The notes under the pieces: generated by a model
Seen by the model: the letters and a program-made list of their open reading frames with translations, nothing else
What the model was told of the DNA's origin: nothing
The model's database searches: none
Source of the DNA: Cercis canadensis
Lineage: Eukaryota; Streptophyta; Magnoliopsida; Fabales; Fabaceae
Assembly: GCA_003255065.1 (NCBI GenBank)
Contig: QAOA01003028.1
Location: 2,358,440 to 2,422,439 of the forward strand
Direction: 5' to 3'
Length of the DNA: 64,000 bases
Shown: in pieces, positions 12,245 to 27,184 of the stretch
Layout of the letters: each line of letters opens with the position of its first letter
Numbering within the stretch: the first letter of the stretch is position 1
Translations under genes and position numbers: made by a program

Positions 12245-13500
12245 CAAGATATATACTTTTAAAATTAGTTGTTCAATTCAATCACGTTTCAAGTTCAACG
12301 AATTTGAGGGTTGAGCACTTTCGACCACATTGTCACTATTAAATTAAAATGCCACTAATTAATTTGACCTAGAAGGGAAGAAGATTCAGTTTGTTTTTAC
12401 TTTCCGTCTCTAATCACAATTGACAAAGTCCATCAAAGATATACTTGATGCAATAATTGACATTCTTATTATCTGTTAGAATAATTAATGCATACAATGG
12501 ACTATTATTACCCCACTTATATACTTAAGTCACAAGGAATTTCATCTCTTACCATCCCAAATAGTGACACCTGTTTTTCCATTGCCAATAAATAAAATAA
12601 AATAAAAAAAGGACAGAGACCATGTATAGTGCTTTGCAGTCAACAAGGATAGGTTAGTTTTTTTTTAGTATGATGGTGTATATATGCTTCCAAATGTGAG
12701 ATCCTAGTCATATTCTGGGTTTATTTTTATCATTTTTTGAAGCACGTGTATTTTTTTTCTTTTTTATATCTTTCGATTACCATAATGTGGATTGTGAAGT
12801 ATCTATACCATAGCATCCATGCATATCAGTTGATATCATATTAAAAGAAAGAACAAAAAAAAAATATCATTTCTGTATGGCTCTCCTGATTCAGATGCAA
12901 TTTCATTAACAAACCATTTACTATTAATTCTTGATCATCTTTCCAATTACTTCAAAATTGTAGTTCCCTTTAACCTTTCTTCATTGACTCCACTAGTTTA
13001 TTCTTGTTTAATTTATACATGGCATTGTGACTTGTGAGAGTTATACACTACCTAGCTAATGCTCAATCCACTTTAGATAAGCATGGTTTCTTACATCATC
13101 TTGAGTTTTGATTTTGTAAGAAATATCCCTTTACATCAGATCAACTTAATTTGCATATTTTATTTAGTAAGAGAAGACAGAAGATATTAAGGTATACCTT
13201 AGATGGGTGCTTACCACATCTAAGATCACTAATGCTAAAAATTTTGGCTGCTGACATAGTGACATGGCCATTATAATTTTAGAACAATAATGGTTCAGCC
13301 ACTTCTTAGTTTAACCAATGAATTCAATTAGACATTTCTCATGTGCAGGCACATGAATAATTAATGGAAGTGATATTAGTTTAGACAGTAGACTATCTCA
13401 ATGTTATTGATGTAAGAGATAAAATGAACAAGGATTATCTCTAATTGGCTAACTCATTTAATGAAAAGAAGAAAAAGAAAAGAGCTTCCATTAGTTTTGC
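12245..13500. other. Intergenic region upstream of peroxidase gene
   Basis: This stretch is AT-rich with no supported gene. It should contain the peroxidase promoter. I saw no repeat longer than short A/T runs. Confidence 0.5.
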
Positions 13501-13501
13501 G

Positions 13502-13509
13502 TATAAATA
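13502..13509 (+). promoter_or_regulatory. TATA box of the peroxidase gene
   Basis: TATAAATA lies 79 bp upstream of the ATG at 13581. Transcription would begin near 13535 and give a leader of about 45 nt. Confidence 0.65.
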
Positions 13510-13580
13510 ACCTCAGATCCCCATCACATGCATGTCATCTAAGTAAGAACTTAGCAGCATTCTATTGACATTCTCAAACC

Positions 13581-15794
<2,214 letters not shown>

Positions 15795-17844
15795 AGTACT
15801 TGTATTTTCAAATTCTTGTGAATAAATAACTAGTCTCTTGGTGGCTTATATCTAGTGAATGCTTATATAGATTATGTTCAATACAGATAAGTCCATCACC
15901 ATTATTGGTGGTTGCCTGAACCTCAAAAATGCAGATTAACCCTGTTATGTTTGATGTCAATGCTATTTTCCAGAAATATGAAAACTCAAGTGTCAAATAA
16001 GGCTTAAAGAGGCCAATTATCTGTGACTGAGTCATTTGGTGTCTTTTACAGAATTTGTTCTGTTCCAAATCAGGATAATAGGTTTAAATTTAAGAGCCTT
16101 AAACGCATTATGAAGCATAGGAGCAGTCACATTTTATTTTATTTTTCTTTTTTGGTTTTAGTGGGGAAATATAAGTATAACTGATCATGTGAAAAGAGTT
16201 AGCTCACAAGCATGTAGGTGCAAAAGAGAATCCGACAAAGAGTACTTGGAGTCAAAAAAGAATATGCAGAAAAGCTGGTAGATGCCTCACCACCTTTTTT
16301 AGAGCCACATTGAGTCCTCTGTCCTTTTCTCTCAAATTCACTTCAAAAATCTCCATTAAGTCCTAATCATATAATAATATTCAAAAGATTTTTGATATAT
16401 TATGAACTATCATAATCGTCACCACCAAATATTAGATTCTCTGCTCTGCTCAATCTTCACTTCTATGTGAATTTGGCTGATAACCTCTAGCTTCGAGAAT
16501 TTTTCAAGGAAATGGGTTTTAATATTTCAACGTGAAAAGTTCTCCTCCTTCTTAATAACAATGAAATCTAAGAACAATCGCTCTGCAGTATTTTTATGCT
16601 CATTTTGAGCTGCAAGGACACTGCATGGAACTCATGCTTCTAGCAGTGAACTGATAGTATTAATGTGTGGGTAATAAGTGCTTCCCAAAGAATCCATTTG
16701 CTGCAGCATACGACAACCAAATCAGTGGGAATTCCCTCTTTTGAATTCTTATTATACTATTTTTGCTGTTTGGATAAATGGATTGTTTATAGACATTGCC
16801 CACTATACATACATATAAACAAGCTTCATCTCATTAGCACATAACTGATAATGATAGACCCCAATAATGCATCATTGGTGGGGTGGGGAGAGGGCGGGAA
16901 AAAAACAGAAACGTGGTCCAACTAGTTTTAGGTCCGTAGCACCAAAAAAGAAAAGGCTCATAGTCCTAGTTTTGAATAAAAAAAAAAAATTTAACTTTTT
17001 TTTATTTTGAAAAATCTAAAACAATAATGTTCAACTTTTTGACCTTTAAGGCAAAAGGGGTAAACCTATCTTGGACCTAATTAAACAACTTTAGAATTGA
17101 ATGATGATTAGCGTCGAAGCTCCATTCGGTGCATTTAAATATTTTGCCATTGGAAACTAGAAAAGAAGATAAAAAGAGAAAAACTTTCTAGCTCTATCTA
17201 TCCGGAGAAATGCAAAGAAACAATGTGGGCAAAGAAAGCTTAAAGTGTATCAGTTCCTTTGAGTACAAGAAATTGTTTTGGTGATTGGTTTTATCTGACC
17301 TTTTAAAGCCTCGTACCCATGAATAGTATCCATAACTTACAGTTAAACTTAGGACAAGTGTAATTAAGGAGATCTTCACAATCTTTTTTTACCTCAACTC
17401 AATAATACTTGCAGGGCATCAAAATACAGAAACTCAGTATGAGAATCTCTCTTTACCCACAAGATGCTTTGGTGAACTTATCTTTTGGCTGCTGCTGGCA
17501 AGGATATGATGCACGTGAAAGCCAAAACATGGAACTAGAACACTGCAGCTTCTCTGTTTATAAGCATATCAGGTACTGACTCCAGCTGAGTGAGGAGTTG
17601 TTAAAAGGTTCCACAGTTCCACTGCACTGCACAGGAATTCTGAAAGCGTTTTGTTATAATTCCTAGCAGTACCAGAAAATAAGGTCCTTAGAAAGCCAAA
17701 CCCCCAATGTGAAAGGGAGTTTTCTTGGGTGTTACTGTTACCGACTCACTCCCATCCAAAAAATTCTTACTTCTTCATTCCCCTTCATTTTTCACTTTTT
17801 GCTGCACAGATCAACTGCGCTATATTATTAACACCACAACCCCC

Positions 17845-17876
<32 letters not shown>

Positions 17877-18144
17877 CAAACCCCCCAAAAAGATACAAAT
17901 AAAAATCCCATAAGCAAATTGAACATATCTGAGATATCTCCACTTGCTTCAGTTCTTAAAGCCATGTTTTCTCTTTCCATTGTTGTCTTTCTGCCATTGC
18001 ACTCTCTTCTTTATAGCAAACCCAGAAGGCTTGACAACTAGTTTTTCATTTTGAAAACCACTTTCTCACATATCCACTTCATTATCCATTCTGTTTTCTT
18101 CAAAGCTGAAAGCTAAAACCTCAGAACTAGGAAGTCGCTCTCAG
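15795..18144. other. Intergenic region and leader of the small membrane-protein gene
   Basis: The first part is peroxidase 3' flank. No gene is supported. The 3' part becomes CT-rich from about 17750, with (TC)n at 17849-17876 and an upstream ORF at 17964-18041. It probably contains the promoter and leader of the next gene. Confidence 0.55.
17849..17876. repeat. (TC)n microsatellite
   Basis: Fourteen TC units lie about 270 bp upstream of the next ATG, in a pyrimidine-rich stretch typical of plant core promoters and leaders. Confidence 0.9.
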
Positions 18145-18525
18145 ATGTCCACACCATTTGTACAACAGCCACCGCCTGTAGAAGCGACCCAGCAAGCATA
18201 CACGACCCACACAGGTCACGGGTCGGTTGGACCCGTTATTGCGGTTCTTGCAGTGATCACTGTTCTGGGTGTCATAGCCGGTATGATTGGTAGGCTCTGT
18301 TCGGGTCGTCGGATCATGGGTCATGGGGAGTACGACATTGAAAGTTGGGTCGAGACCAAATGCTCCTCATGCGTCGATGGTAGAATTGCACCTCCTGCAC
18401 CGGCGCCGGGTACCAGTGAAGACCCACCGCCGCCGCCGGCGGAGGACGCCCCACAAGAGATAAAAGAAGAAGAACAACCAAGGCAAGCTTCACATGGCCA
18501 GAGTAATCAGTCATGTGCTGTTTAA
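18145..18525 (+). CDS. Small proline-rich single-pass membrane protein, function unknown
   Basis: This is a single-exon ORF of 126 aa. The N-terminal 28 residues are polar and Gln/Pro-rich. One hydrophobic segment follows (about residues 29-48, VIAVLAVITVLGVIAGMIG). Next comes a basic patch (RLCSGRR), the segment HGEYDIESWVETKCSSCVDG with two Cys two residues apart, a Pro-rich acidic region, and a C-terminus ending SCAV. The positive-inside rule suggests the basic, Pro-rich tail is cytosolic. Codon use and GC content (higher than the flanks) support real coding sequence, and I believe similar uncharacterised proteins occur in other dicots. I cannot assign a function. A 25-codon upstream ORF (17964-18041) precedes it. 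Confidence 0.8.
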   Translation: MSTPFVQQPPPVEATQQAYTTHTGHGSVGPVIAVLAVITVLGVIAGMIGRLCSGRRIMGHGEYDIESWVETKCSSCVDGRIAPPAPAPGTSEDPPPPPAEDAPQEIKEEEQPRQASHGQSNQSCAV

Positions 18526-19247
18526 GGAGGTAGTGTTCATAGAACATCATTCTATATATGTGGGAGGTTGAAAATTTTCTTCTTTTTTCCAGTTGCCTTC
18601 AACTCTTCAAGTTAATTTAGTTCAGTTGTGATGTTTTTCTAAATTTTTGTAGTGGGTTATGGAACATGGTAGATGTAATTCATGGACATTGGCTTCATAA
18701 ACTTGTTCATAAAATTGGAACTTGAAAGAAACCTCTTTCTGTTTTGGAGTTATTTTTTCTCCTACGGACAGACTTGATTTAATGCATATTGAAAATCTAA
18801 ACATGAGATTTTCCGATGAATGATTATTGAAAAATCTTGTTTAATGTGAATGCTTTACTTTGAAAGGAGGCAGATTGTGCTTGCAAATTATTATTTTTTA
18901 ATTAATCCAATGGTTTATTGAACTCTTGAATATATAATAATAGGAGGTGGTGTGGTCCTTCTTTTGAATTAACAATGACTTTGAACCCACATTTAATTTT
19001 GAGGATGTTCAGGTATTTCCTCCATGCCATAAAAATGCATATCATATTAATTACTGATTACCATCTGTATCCCTCTTCTTTGGATTCTCATAGAGTGATA
19101 TGTGAGAGTTGTGGATTCTTTATGAAAATGAGGCATATAAGACAAGTGTACTGGACTTCCATGCCACTTTTTGTCATTGACTACAAGATAAGAGCATCTG
19201 CCACTAGTAAACAACACACAGTTCTGGCAATGTTTAAAGCTCCATAA

Positions 19248-19275
19248 TTACAACTTACAACTTACAACTTACAAC
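19248..19275. repeat. (TTACAAC)4 minisatellite
   Basis: Four exact 7-bp units lie in intergenic DNA. The unit is not the plant telomere repeat. Confidence 0.9.
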
Positions 19276-22200
19276 ACTCATCTGGAAGCTTGTTCTTATA
19301 TTCGAAACCTGAAACTTTTCCCCCCCTTCATTTTTAAACTTGCCCCAGCATGAAATTTGCTATCTTCACAATTACTAAACCATATCCAGAGGACTTGTTA
19401 ATGCTCACATTAACCTTAAGAAGCAGATTCAGCTTCAAAGTATTGTACTTATTCACATGAATTTTTAAACACAAGAAGCAAATAAGTAAAATGAGATGAA
19501 AGAAATAATAAATGTGGAAGACAGGTGTAGCATGAGATATGAGCTATACTAGCCTAGTTTTGGAAGCTAAAGAGAAAACTGATCCAAATGACAGAGAGGC
19601 GATGACGAAGTGGGAGATGTGGGCACCAAACAGCACTCAAAATCTGTACACTTTTTGGCCAAAAAGCAGAAAGCAAAAGGAAAGTGAGTGCATGGTCATT
19701 CTCATTCATTGATGACACGTAGTGAAATGTGTAGCTTGGGTAGCATCTGCATATGCATATACACCCAATTTTGTAGGACGGCTATATCACGTGGCTCTGT
19801 GTTGCTCATTTAGGTGTTGTTTTGTTTCTGAAAATTCCTTGTGATTAAAGGACAGCTTTTGTCTGTCTCAGCCAACAGTGTTTCAAGTCCAGCAGCAGCA
19901 CAGTGCACCTCCACCTTTCACCATTCACCAACTATCAGTAGCATTTTCAAAAAGGGCGACTTCTCCCAAGTTCAGGAGTTTACAATTTCGGGACTTTCTT
20001 TCTGTTGTCAGAAAACTTCTCTGCTCTCTTCCTTCCGCTACTCTTCACTCTTCACTCTTCACTTACCTACTTCTAACAATATTAATTAATATAATATCCT
20101 TTTAATCCAATCAGAATTTTACAATGTCTTTTTATATATATAAATTTCATCTCATTTGCCTTTCAATCTGGAATAGCCCACCTAATCCTAATAAAATTTG
20201 AACACATACCTTCTCCATAAAAATTTAAATTCCAGCTTATTCTATTAACAGAGTATTCACAATGTCACATGTTAAAATTAAAACAAAAATAGTGATCAAT
20301 CGGGCCCACCACGTCCAATACTCTTGGTTCAGCTGACCCATTAAGTGCCACCGAGGACTGGACCATCTAAGTTGCATATGGGCTTGGTGTTGAAGGGCTC
20401 CATGCGCTCTTTCTGCTACAAACCAGGCCCTTCTCAGAAAAAGGAGTCAAGAAAATGCCTGAGTAATTCATGGACCAATTGTTTATTTATTTATTTATTT
20501 TTATTTTTTATACTTTGTGTTATCAAGGACATTTTTTCACTTATACTGATAAATTTATCAATAATTGTTTGGTTATGCTTGATGTCTGTTACTCAAACAA
20601 TATTGCATAATTATACAAGTAATTTCATCTTAACATTTTTTCTTTTAAAATCAAATAAAGTTATATCCATAATTGTGTAAATTTAATAATTACACAAGTA
20701 TCTTCCTTATATTAATTCAATAATATATTCCTTTAAAGCGATCTTTCCATAGATAAGTGATAAGATTTCCAAATTCCAACTAGGGTTTTTTTTAGCTACA
20801 AAATAGCATGCTTAAAATTGATAATAAAAATAAAATAATCCTCATCTACTTTGCATGACCTCTTAGAGGCCCACCTGCATTTCTGTGACCAACACTTTGG
20901 AAGAAAGGTTTAGAAATCTGTTGTTTTTTGCACTAATAAATGCATAAAAATAACTATGCACTTTAGTGCTCCTTAAATACTCCTCACATGTCGCTTGCAA
21001 CTTTCAAACCATAACGTTAAAAAATTAAATTAGCATTATCCACTGTGTATGCTGCATAGTGGGGCCTTGATGCACCTGAAAAATGGTAGCAGTGGGATAG
21101 AACAGAGCATATATATATTTTGACTTATTGCTATAATAAATGGCAATGCTAGATCCAATTCCCCACTTTGAAGAAAGTGGTTCCTTTATTTGGGCCACAT
21201 TAGCAATACAGCAATAGTAATACCCACTTATTCTAGTGGATTTAAAATGATAGCTAAAAATATTAAAAAATATATATATGTTTATGTGGTCCATTATTGC
21301 ATGTAGGGTTGCATAAATTTGCAAGATAGTCAATACTGCAAAATCATTTTCATACATTTTTGTAAGAAAAATGCTACTCATTGACAAAGCATAGTTTTGT
21401 TCTCATTTGATGACATGGTAATCTAATCAATTTTCATGGTACACATTAACGTTTATCCACGATTTTTGTTAGTGCATATTACATGTAGGAGATAGCCTTC
21501 TTTTCTATTTTAATTCTCTCATCTCCTTACAAGGCAAGATTTCATTGCTAACTGTTAAATAAAACTCACAATAAATACTTCTACATATGTACATGCTACA
21601 CCTTTAAAAATTTACTGCTATTTACTTAATATTAGGTGCAAATCCGTGTAATGCACATGCAATTAAAGCAAAAAAGAGAATAAAACTCGTGAAGAGAGAT
21701 ATGAGAAACAAAAAAAATATGAGAGGACAGAGAGCAAATATACTAATTTTAGATAGTCATATTCACCAAAAAAAAATACTTTTTATTAATTTAATATAGT
21801 GATATTTACTCGTATTGATACTATATTATTTATAATCGGCTCTAAATTGTTATTTCATTCGAGTTTCCTCGCCTGTAGTTTAGCTGTGGCCTTCCATGCG
21901 CATGAAAGAAATGTGTTCGTACTTCTTAATGATATTACTGTTTGTTATTCTGTTTCTATCTATCTTGTACTGCATAATTGATGTAACATTAATGATTCTT
22001 ATTCCACTTTATTTTTTTCAAGTTTTATAATCTAATGATGTCACATTTACATTATAACAGGCTAAAATAATGTGTCTTTAGTGAAGTAGCAGGACTAATC
22101 ACAAAAATACTAGTTTGTTGTTACGTTTCTATCAATGTTGATGTTACACAGAATTGGTGTAACCAAAGATTTCTTTCACTTCCTTCGTTTCAAAACGAAC

Positions 22201-22779
22201 GAGAATATGAAGACAACCTTTGAAAAGACACCTACGGTGTAGAATTGTTACTGACCCTTAACATCTCATAAGAGACATGCTTTGTAGTTTTACACCATGC
22301 AGTGACGGATTTAGAGAGATTAGGTTTTGCATAAAAATATGAAGAAGATGAATAAAAAGGAATAAAAACATGTATGAACATACATAATATATATATATAT
22401 AGAGAGAGAGAGAGATTATATAAGTTTTTATGTTTCTCATGTTTTTATTTCTTCCTATTGATTTTTATTCATCTCATTAATCACAAAACAAGGTAACCAA
22501 AGTATAAAATGGAGAAAGATATGTTTATGTCAAACTATATTTAATTTAAATTTATTTCTTCCTATTGATTATAAAATGTTATTTGTTCCACTAATATAAT
22601 TTAAATTTAATTAGACCTATTTACATTTTTATTTGTATACTTAAGATTATAGCCAACTAAGTAATATGATAAAGTGTGAGAAACAACTCATACAGAATAA
22701 TCATTTCTCATCTTTAATAAGGTAAATTTTTTTTAAAAAAATTATTGTCACTAAATGGGAGGAGAAAACTTTGTACTTT

Positions 22780-22885
22780 TTAAAAAATGATCGAAAGAGA
22801 TTTAAATCCTTAATCTAAGGCAAGTCAAACTTTTAACACAATAATAATATCAATTCAACCAGCTCTTTGAATTAGGCTAAAAAAA
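22780..22885 (-). repeat. Possible degraded tRNA-derived SINE fragment
   Basis: Read on the minus strand, a GAGCTGGTTGAATTG segment is followed about 60 bp later by GGATTTAAATCTC. These resemble degenerate Pol III A and B boxes, and the intervening GTTAAAAGTTTGACTTGCC wording resembles dispersed plant repeats. No target-site duplication or tail was established, so this is tentative. Confidence 0.25.
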
Positions 22886-23390
22886 TAGTCAATTGCAAAT
22901 TAACATAAAAAATATTAATTGTTATTTTCCTATAACAAATAGTAATACCCAACCTATTCCAAATGGAAAATAGTTTGATTACCAATAAAAAACATGGTAA
23001 ATATTTTTTTTTAAAAAAAACTTTTTGGCTGAATATAATTGACTACTGTCAATAGAGAGAGATGGTCATATGAGAAAAGAAAACAATGCGCACACCTCAT
23101 ATCGGCTCAAGTTAGCAAAGCAAATAACCGGAGAGAGTGTGAGAGAGAGAGAGAGAGAGGTGTAACGTAATTACGTAAAGTTAATAAATTGGAGTCGTTT
23201 GAAATTGCCAGTGAGCTCAAGAGTGAGACGGGTAAGCGCCATAGCAGGGGCAGGGAGTGGGGGACGCCTCTAAAGTCTTTTTTATTTATTTTGCGTCTAT
23301 TTAACTAAATTATTTTTCACATTCCGTCCATTTCCTACTATTTGAGAGAGAGAGAGAGCTCAGAGAAGTGAAGGGAAGACTCTAGAAGGT

Positions 23391-23402
23391 CCTATATATA
23401 AC
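23391..23402 (+). promoter_or_regulatory. TATA box of CYP40
   Basis: CCTATATATAAC lies about 85 bp upstream of the CYP40 start, downstream of GA repeats at 23343-23360. The predicted leader is roughly 55 nt. Confidence 0.55.
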
Positions 23403-23482
23403 CCCAGACATAGACATAAACACCCAGTTTTACACGCAAAGCAAACGCGGTCACTGAGCTGAATCACAGAGAGACAGAGGAA

Positions 23483-26400
23483 ATGGGGAGACCAAGGTGC
23501 TTCTTGGACATAAGCATAGGAGGAGAGCTTGAAGGGAGGATTGTGATTGAGCTTTACAACGATGTGGCCCCCAAAACTGCTGAGAATTTCAGGGCTCTCT
23601 GCACCGGTGAGAAAGGCATTGGTCCAAACACTGGGGTGCCCCTCCATTACAAGGTTCTCCCTTTCTTTCTTTCTTTCAGTTTGTAGACATACCCTGTATC
23701 TCTATCTATATCTCGTTCTGGGTACTAGAAGAAAGACACTAATATCATTTCTTGCGGAGAAAAATCACATCTTTAGCGTTGTTTGCGGTGATTTCGATTC
23801 AAATTCATGAATTCTAGTGTCTATTGTTATTTGAAGAAGAAGAAGGGTCTCATTTCCTTTCACCAATGGGGTTGCTGAGTGCAGATTCAAATAGTATATT
23901 TGGGGGAATAAATGTCTCGTGTAGTTATGTGTTAATGATGTCTCAATAATTTTGAGAATTTTAGTGGCTATGAGCTCCCTGGGCTTTGCACTTTGCAGTT
24001 ATCGAAGGGTTGAAGGTATCTTTGTACTTTTGGAAGATAGGTTAGAAAAAGACTGTTATGCCCTTGTTTATTTGGACTGTGTAGTTCTTATGGTTGTGGC
24101 CAGTATTTTTTTTTCTGTAGATGTTTATTTACGTTCTCTAGATCCTTTTAGCCAATGAACGTATGGCATGAATCTTTTGCTTTAGGCGATGGAGTGACTT
24201 CCATAATCTTAGAAATGGATTCTGTGACTTACATCAAAGTTGAGGGCACTACTGTTCTTTCTATCTAAAGAACTGTCTCTTTTTTTTTTGGTGAAATGCC
24301 ATATATTCTATTTTTCCCTTTATCCAATACTGTTCAACAGACATAACAAATTAAAATTGCAACTATACCAGAGTTATGTCAACTTTATGATGTTCTGGAT
24401 TTTTGTGTTATAAATGACATCAGTATATGAGAATCTGATTGTTTATGTCTGAGAATCTGGTATAACAATGTACAAGGAAAACCCAAGATCTTGATATATT
24501 AGAGCGAGGGGTAGCTACAATTGGAGTAGAAATTCAACNTTGCAACTATGCCAGAGTTATGTCAACTTTATGATGTTCTGGATTTTTGTGTTATAAATGA
24601 CATCAGTATATGAGAATCTGATTGTTTATGTCTGAGAATCTGGTATAACAATGTACAAGGAAAACCCAAGATCTTGATATATTAGAGCGAGGGGTAGCTA
24701 CAATTGGAGTAGAAATTCAACAATTAGTGGTATAATCTCAAAATATCATTTACGGCTGAGTTGTTGGTTCTATGATTCATATATAGCTGTGGTTGGTGGT
24801 TGTTCTTTGTAACAATACCCTGCATTATTCTTCTGAAGTCTGTTAAAAATCCCTTGTTTGATACTATAACATTCAGCTGCTGTCCTTAGTTTATTGCATC
24901 AAGGATTACATCTAGCATATGCTTAACTTGAATAGAAAAACTAGATTCAAGGTTTTATTGCCGTGTTAAACTTTTAGCTGTGTAGTGTTGGTTTGTGAGG
25001 GAGGTCTGTACATATTGGCTACGGTACTTAGACCAATCCTGCATAGTGTCGAATAATTGTGGCATTGAGTTTACTTGTCATGTGCACTTGTTATAGTATG
25101 GTCATTATAATTAGTTCTCGTTTCTTTTCTTGTCTCTTTGTGGTGGGTGATAAGTGATGGATGCAAGATCCAAATTATGCGCATGATATCAATTTTAGTT
25201 ATTTCTCTTCTTTCTCAATAATGATATGTTTTAAGAATATTTCCCTGATATTAGTTAAAATTCCAACTGTAGGGTTCAAACTTTTTGTCTTGTATTTTCA
25301 GGGATGTTGTTTTCATCGTGTTATTAAAGGCTTTATGATCCAAGGTGGAGATATATCTGCTGGAGATGGTACTGGAGGAGAATCTATATATGGACTGAAG
25401 TTCGAAGATGAGAATTTTGAGTTGAAACATGAAAGGAAAGGGATGTTATCAATGGCCAATTCTGGTCCTAATACAAATGGGTCTCAGTTTTTTATTACCA
25501 CCACCCGAACTTCTCATCTGGATTGTAAGCATGTTGTATTTGGGAAGGTAGTTAAAGGAATGGGAGTGGTCCGTTCAGTTGAGCATGTTACAACTGGTGA
25601 AGATCGTCCCGCTCTTGATGTTAAAATCGTTGATTGTGGAGAAATTCCTCAAGGAGCAGATGATGGAATATCAAATTTTTTCAACGATGGTGATACTTAT
25701 CCTGATTGGCCAGCAGACCTTAATGAGAGCCCTGATGATCTTCAATGGTGGATGAATGCTGTAGACTCCATTAAAGCTTTTGGGAATGAGTATTACAAGG
25801 TATGGGAGCTCTATTACAGTCCATCTTGCTTGGGTATTTTGATGTATCATTGCATACTTTCAAAAGAAGTAAAGAACTAGATCAATGTTTCTCTGAGAGT
25901 ATCAATGCAATATTAATGTTCTTCTGCCTGTTAATTTCTGTTCTGTGCTTACCATTGCATTAGTCATCTTTTATTTTTAAAAGATAATCTTTTGTTTTTT
26001 GGGACAGAAACAAGACTATAAAATGGCTCTAAGGAAGTATCGAAAATCTTTGCGCTACCTCGACATTTGCTGGGAGAAAGAAGGGATTGATGAAGGTTTG
26101 CAATTTGTTAATTCTGTACTATACTGCAATCACACTCTACCTCTCTTATATCTGATAATACGTGTTTATGCCTTTGCAGAGAAGAGTTTAAGCTTGAGAA
26201 AAACAAAGTCTCAGATTTTTACTAACAGCTCTGTAAGTTAAAAGTTACTACGTTGAACATTGTGTTGCAGATAACTTTAAAGTACACTCATCTCATGGCT
26301 GAAGTTCTTGACTAAATGCTTTGTGGATTCCTGTTCATTTAATGTGCTTTATAAAAACTGAATTTGTTCCCTCCTTGTGCTTTTTTTTATTTCCCATTTA

Positions 26401-27184
26401 GTAATAGCTTCTGGTATCTTTATTTTCAGGCTTGTAAATTGAAATTACGAGATCTCAAAGGAGCTTTATTAGATACAGAATTTGCAATGCGTGATGGGGA
26501 CAACAATGTCAAAGCTCTGTTCCGGCAAGGACAGGTTGGTATCTACATTGAAGAGCTTTCCGTCCAAGTTAGGACATTTTGTTTAATACCCTTTACTATG
26601 TCTGGTGACCTGCTTCTGGTATATATGTAATGTGTCCAACTTTGTACTCTTGATACTTATATTGCTTCCACTGTACCAGGCACACATGGCACTTCATGAC
26701 ATTGATGCTGCAGTTGAAAGCTTTAAGAAGGCATTGGCATTGGAGCCAAATGATGGTAAGTTATGATTTTGGATTGGGTCTCTGTCATAAACTCTACTAT
26801 ACTACAATGTCAGATATACAAATTTGACTTTATTATGTGGTGGGGTTCTTGATGGATTATTATGAAAAGAGGCCATTTACTAGTAAGATGATTGTATTTA
26901 TAGGATGCAGATATAGTTGTTATATATTGGCATATTGCATTGAACCTCATTTTATAATTTCACAAGGGTCTGAAGTTGCTGACACCTGACTTGATATCTG
27001 ATTGATTTTCAGCTGGAATCAAAAAGGAGCTCGCTGCTACCAGGAAGAAAGTGAGTGTGTCTATCCAAATTCAACAAGCATTTAGGGATTCAATGCTTAC
27101 TGGGAATCTAACTGATTATATTTGTTGCAGATTGCTGATAGGCGTGATCAGGAGAAAAAGGCATATAGTAAGATGTTCCAATAA
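23483..27184 (+). CDS. CYP40: Cyclophilin 40: TPR-containing peptidyl-prolyl isomerase (SQUINT)
   Basis: Eight exons join in frame: 23483-23653, 25302-25799, 26008-26095, 26180-26232, 26430-26534, 26680-26755, 27013-27050 and 27131-27184, giving 360 aa. That matches the usual plant CYP40 length. The cyclophilin domain spans about 1-175 (FHRV, FMIQGGD and NGSQFFITT active-site motifs). The position that is Trp in cyclophilin A is His here (SHLD), as is usual for CYP40, so cyclosporin affinity should be low. TPR repeats follow from about 210 to 340 and would dock HSP90 C-termini; the end is [12 protein letters not shown]. In Arabidopsis CYP40 promotes AGO1 loading and so miRNA activity. Oddity: LDGKHVVFG reads LDCKHVVFG, a single-base change of a near-invariant Gly. 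Intron 1 (1.65 kb) contains a probable assembly duplication. Confidence 0.95.
24357..24721. repeat. 182-bp direct duplication around a single N (assembly seam) in CYP40 intron 1
   Basis: Positions 24357-24538 and 24540-24721 are each 182 bp and differ at one base (CTATACC versus CTATGCC). They are separated only by the N at 24539. This looks like two contig ends joined without merging their overlap. The exons are unaffected. Confidence 0.9.

Larger units (their letters stand above)
18526..23482. other. Large intergenic region (about 5 kb)
   Basis: No gene could be supported. The 5' part is 3' flank of the small membrane-protein gene. The region holds a perfect (TTACAAC)4 repeat at 19248-19275, TA/GA microsatellites near 22388-22416, a possible SINE remnant near 22780-22880, and GA tracts close to the CYP40 leader. 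Several ORFs of 60-120 codons here lack plausible protein features. Confidence 0.55.

Noticed and set aside
19841..20105. Overlapping ORFs of 75-82 codons on the plus strand
   Set aside because: They start at non-ATG codons or overlap in two frames, have Ser/Phe-rich composition typical of AT/CT-rich DNA, and show no domain.
23370..23400. Heat-shock element upstream of CYP40
   Set aside because: CTAGAAGG has one GAA-like unit but not the three alternating units needed for a credible HSE.
24357..24721. Genuine tandem duplication within CYP40
   Set aside because: The N exactly at the joint and the same pattern at other Ns make an assembly artefact much more likely.
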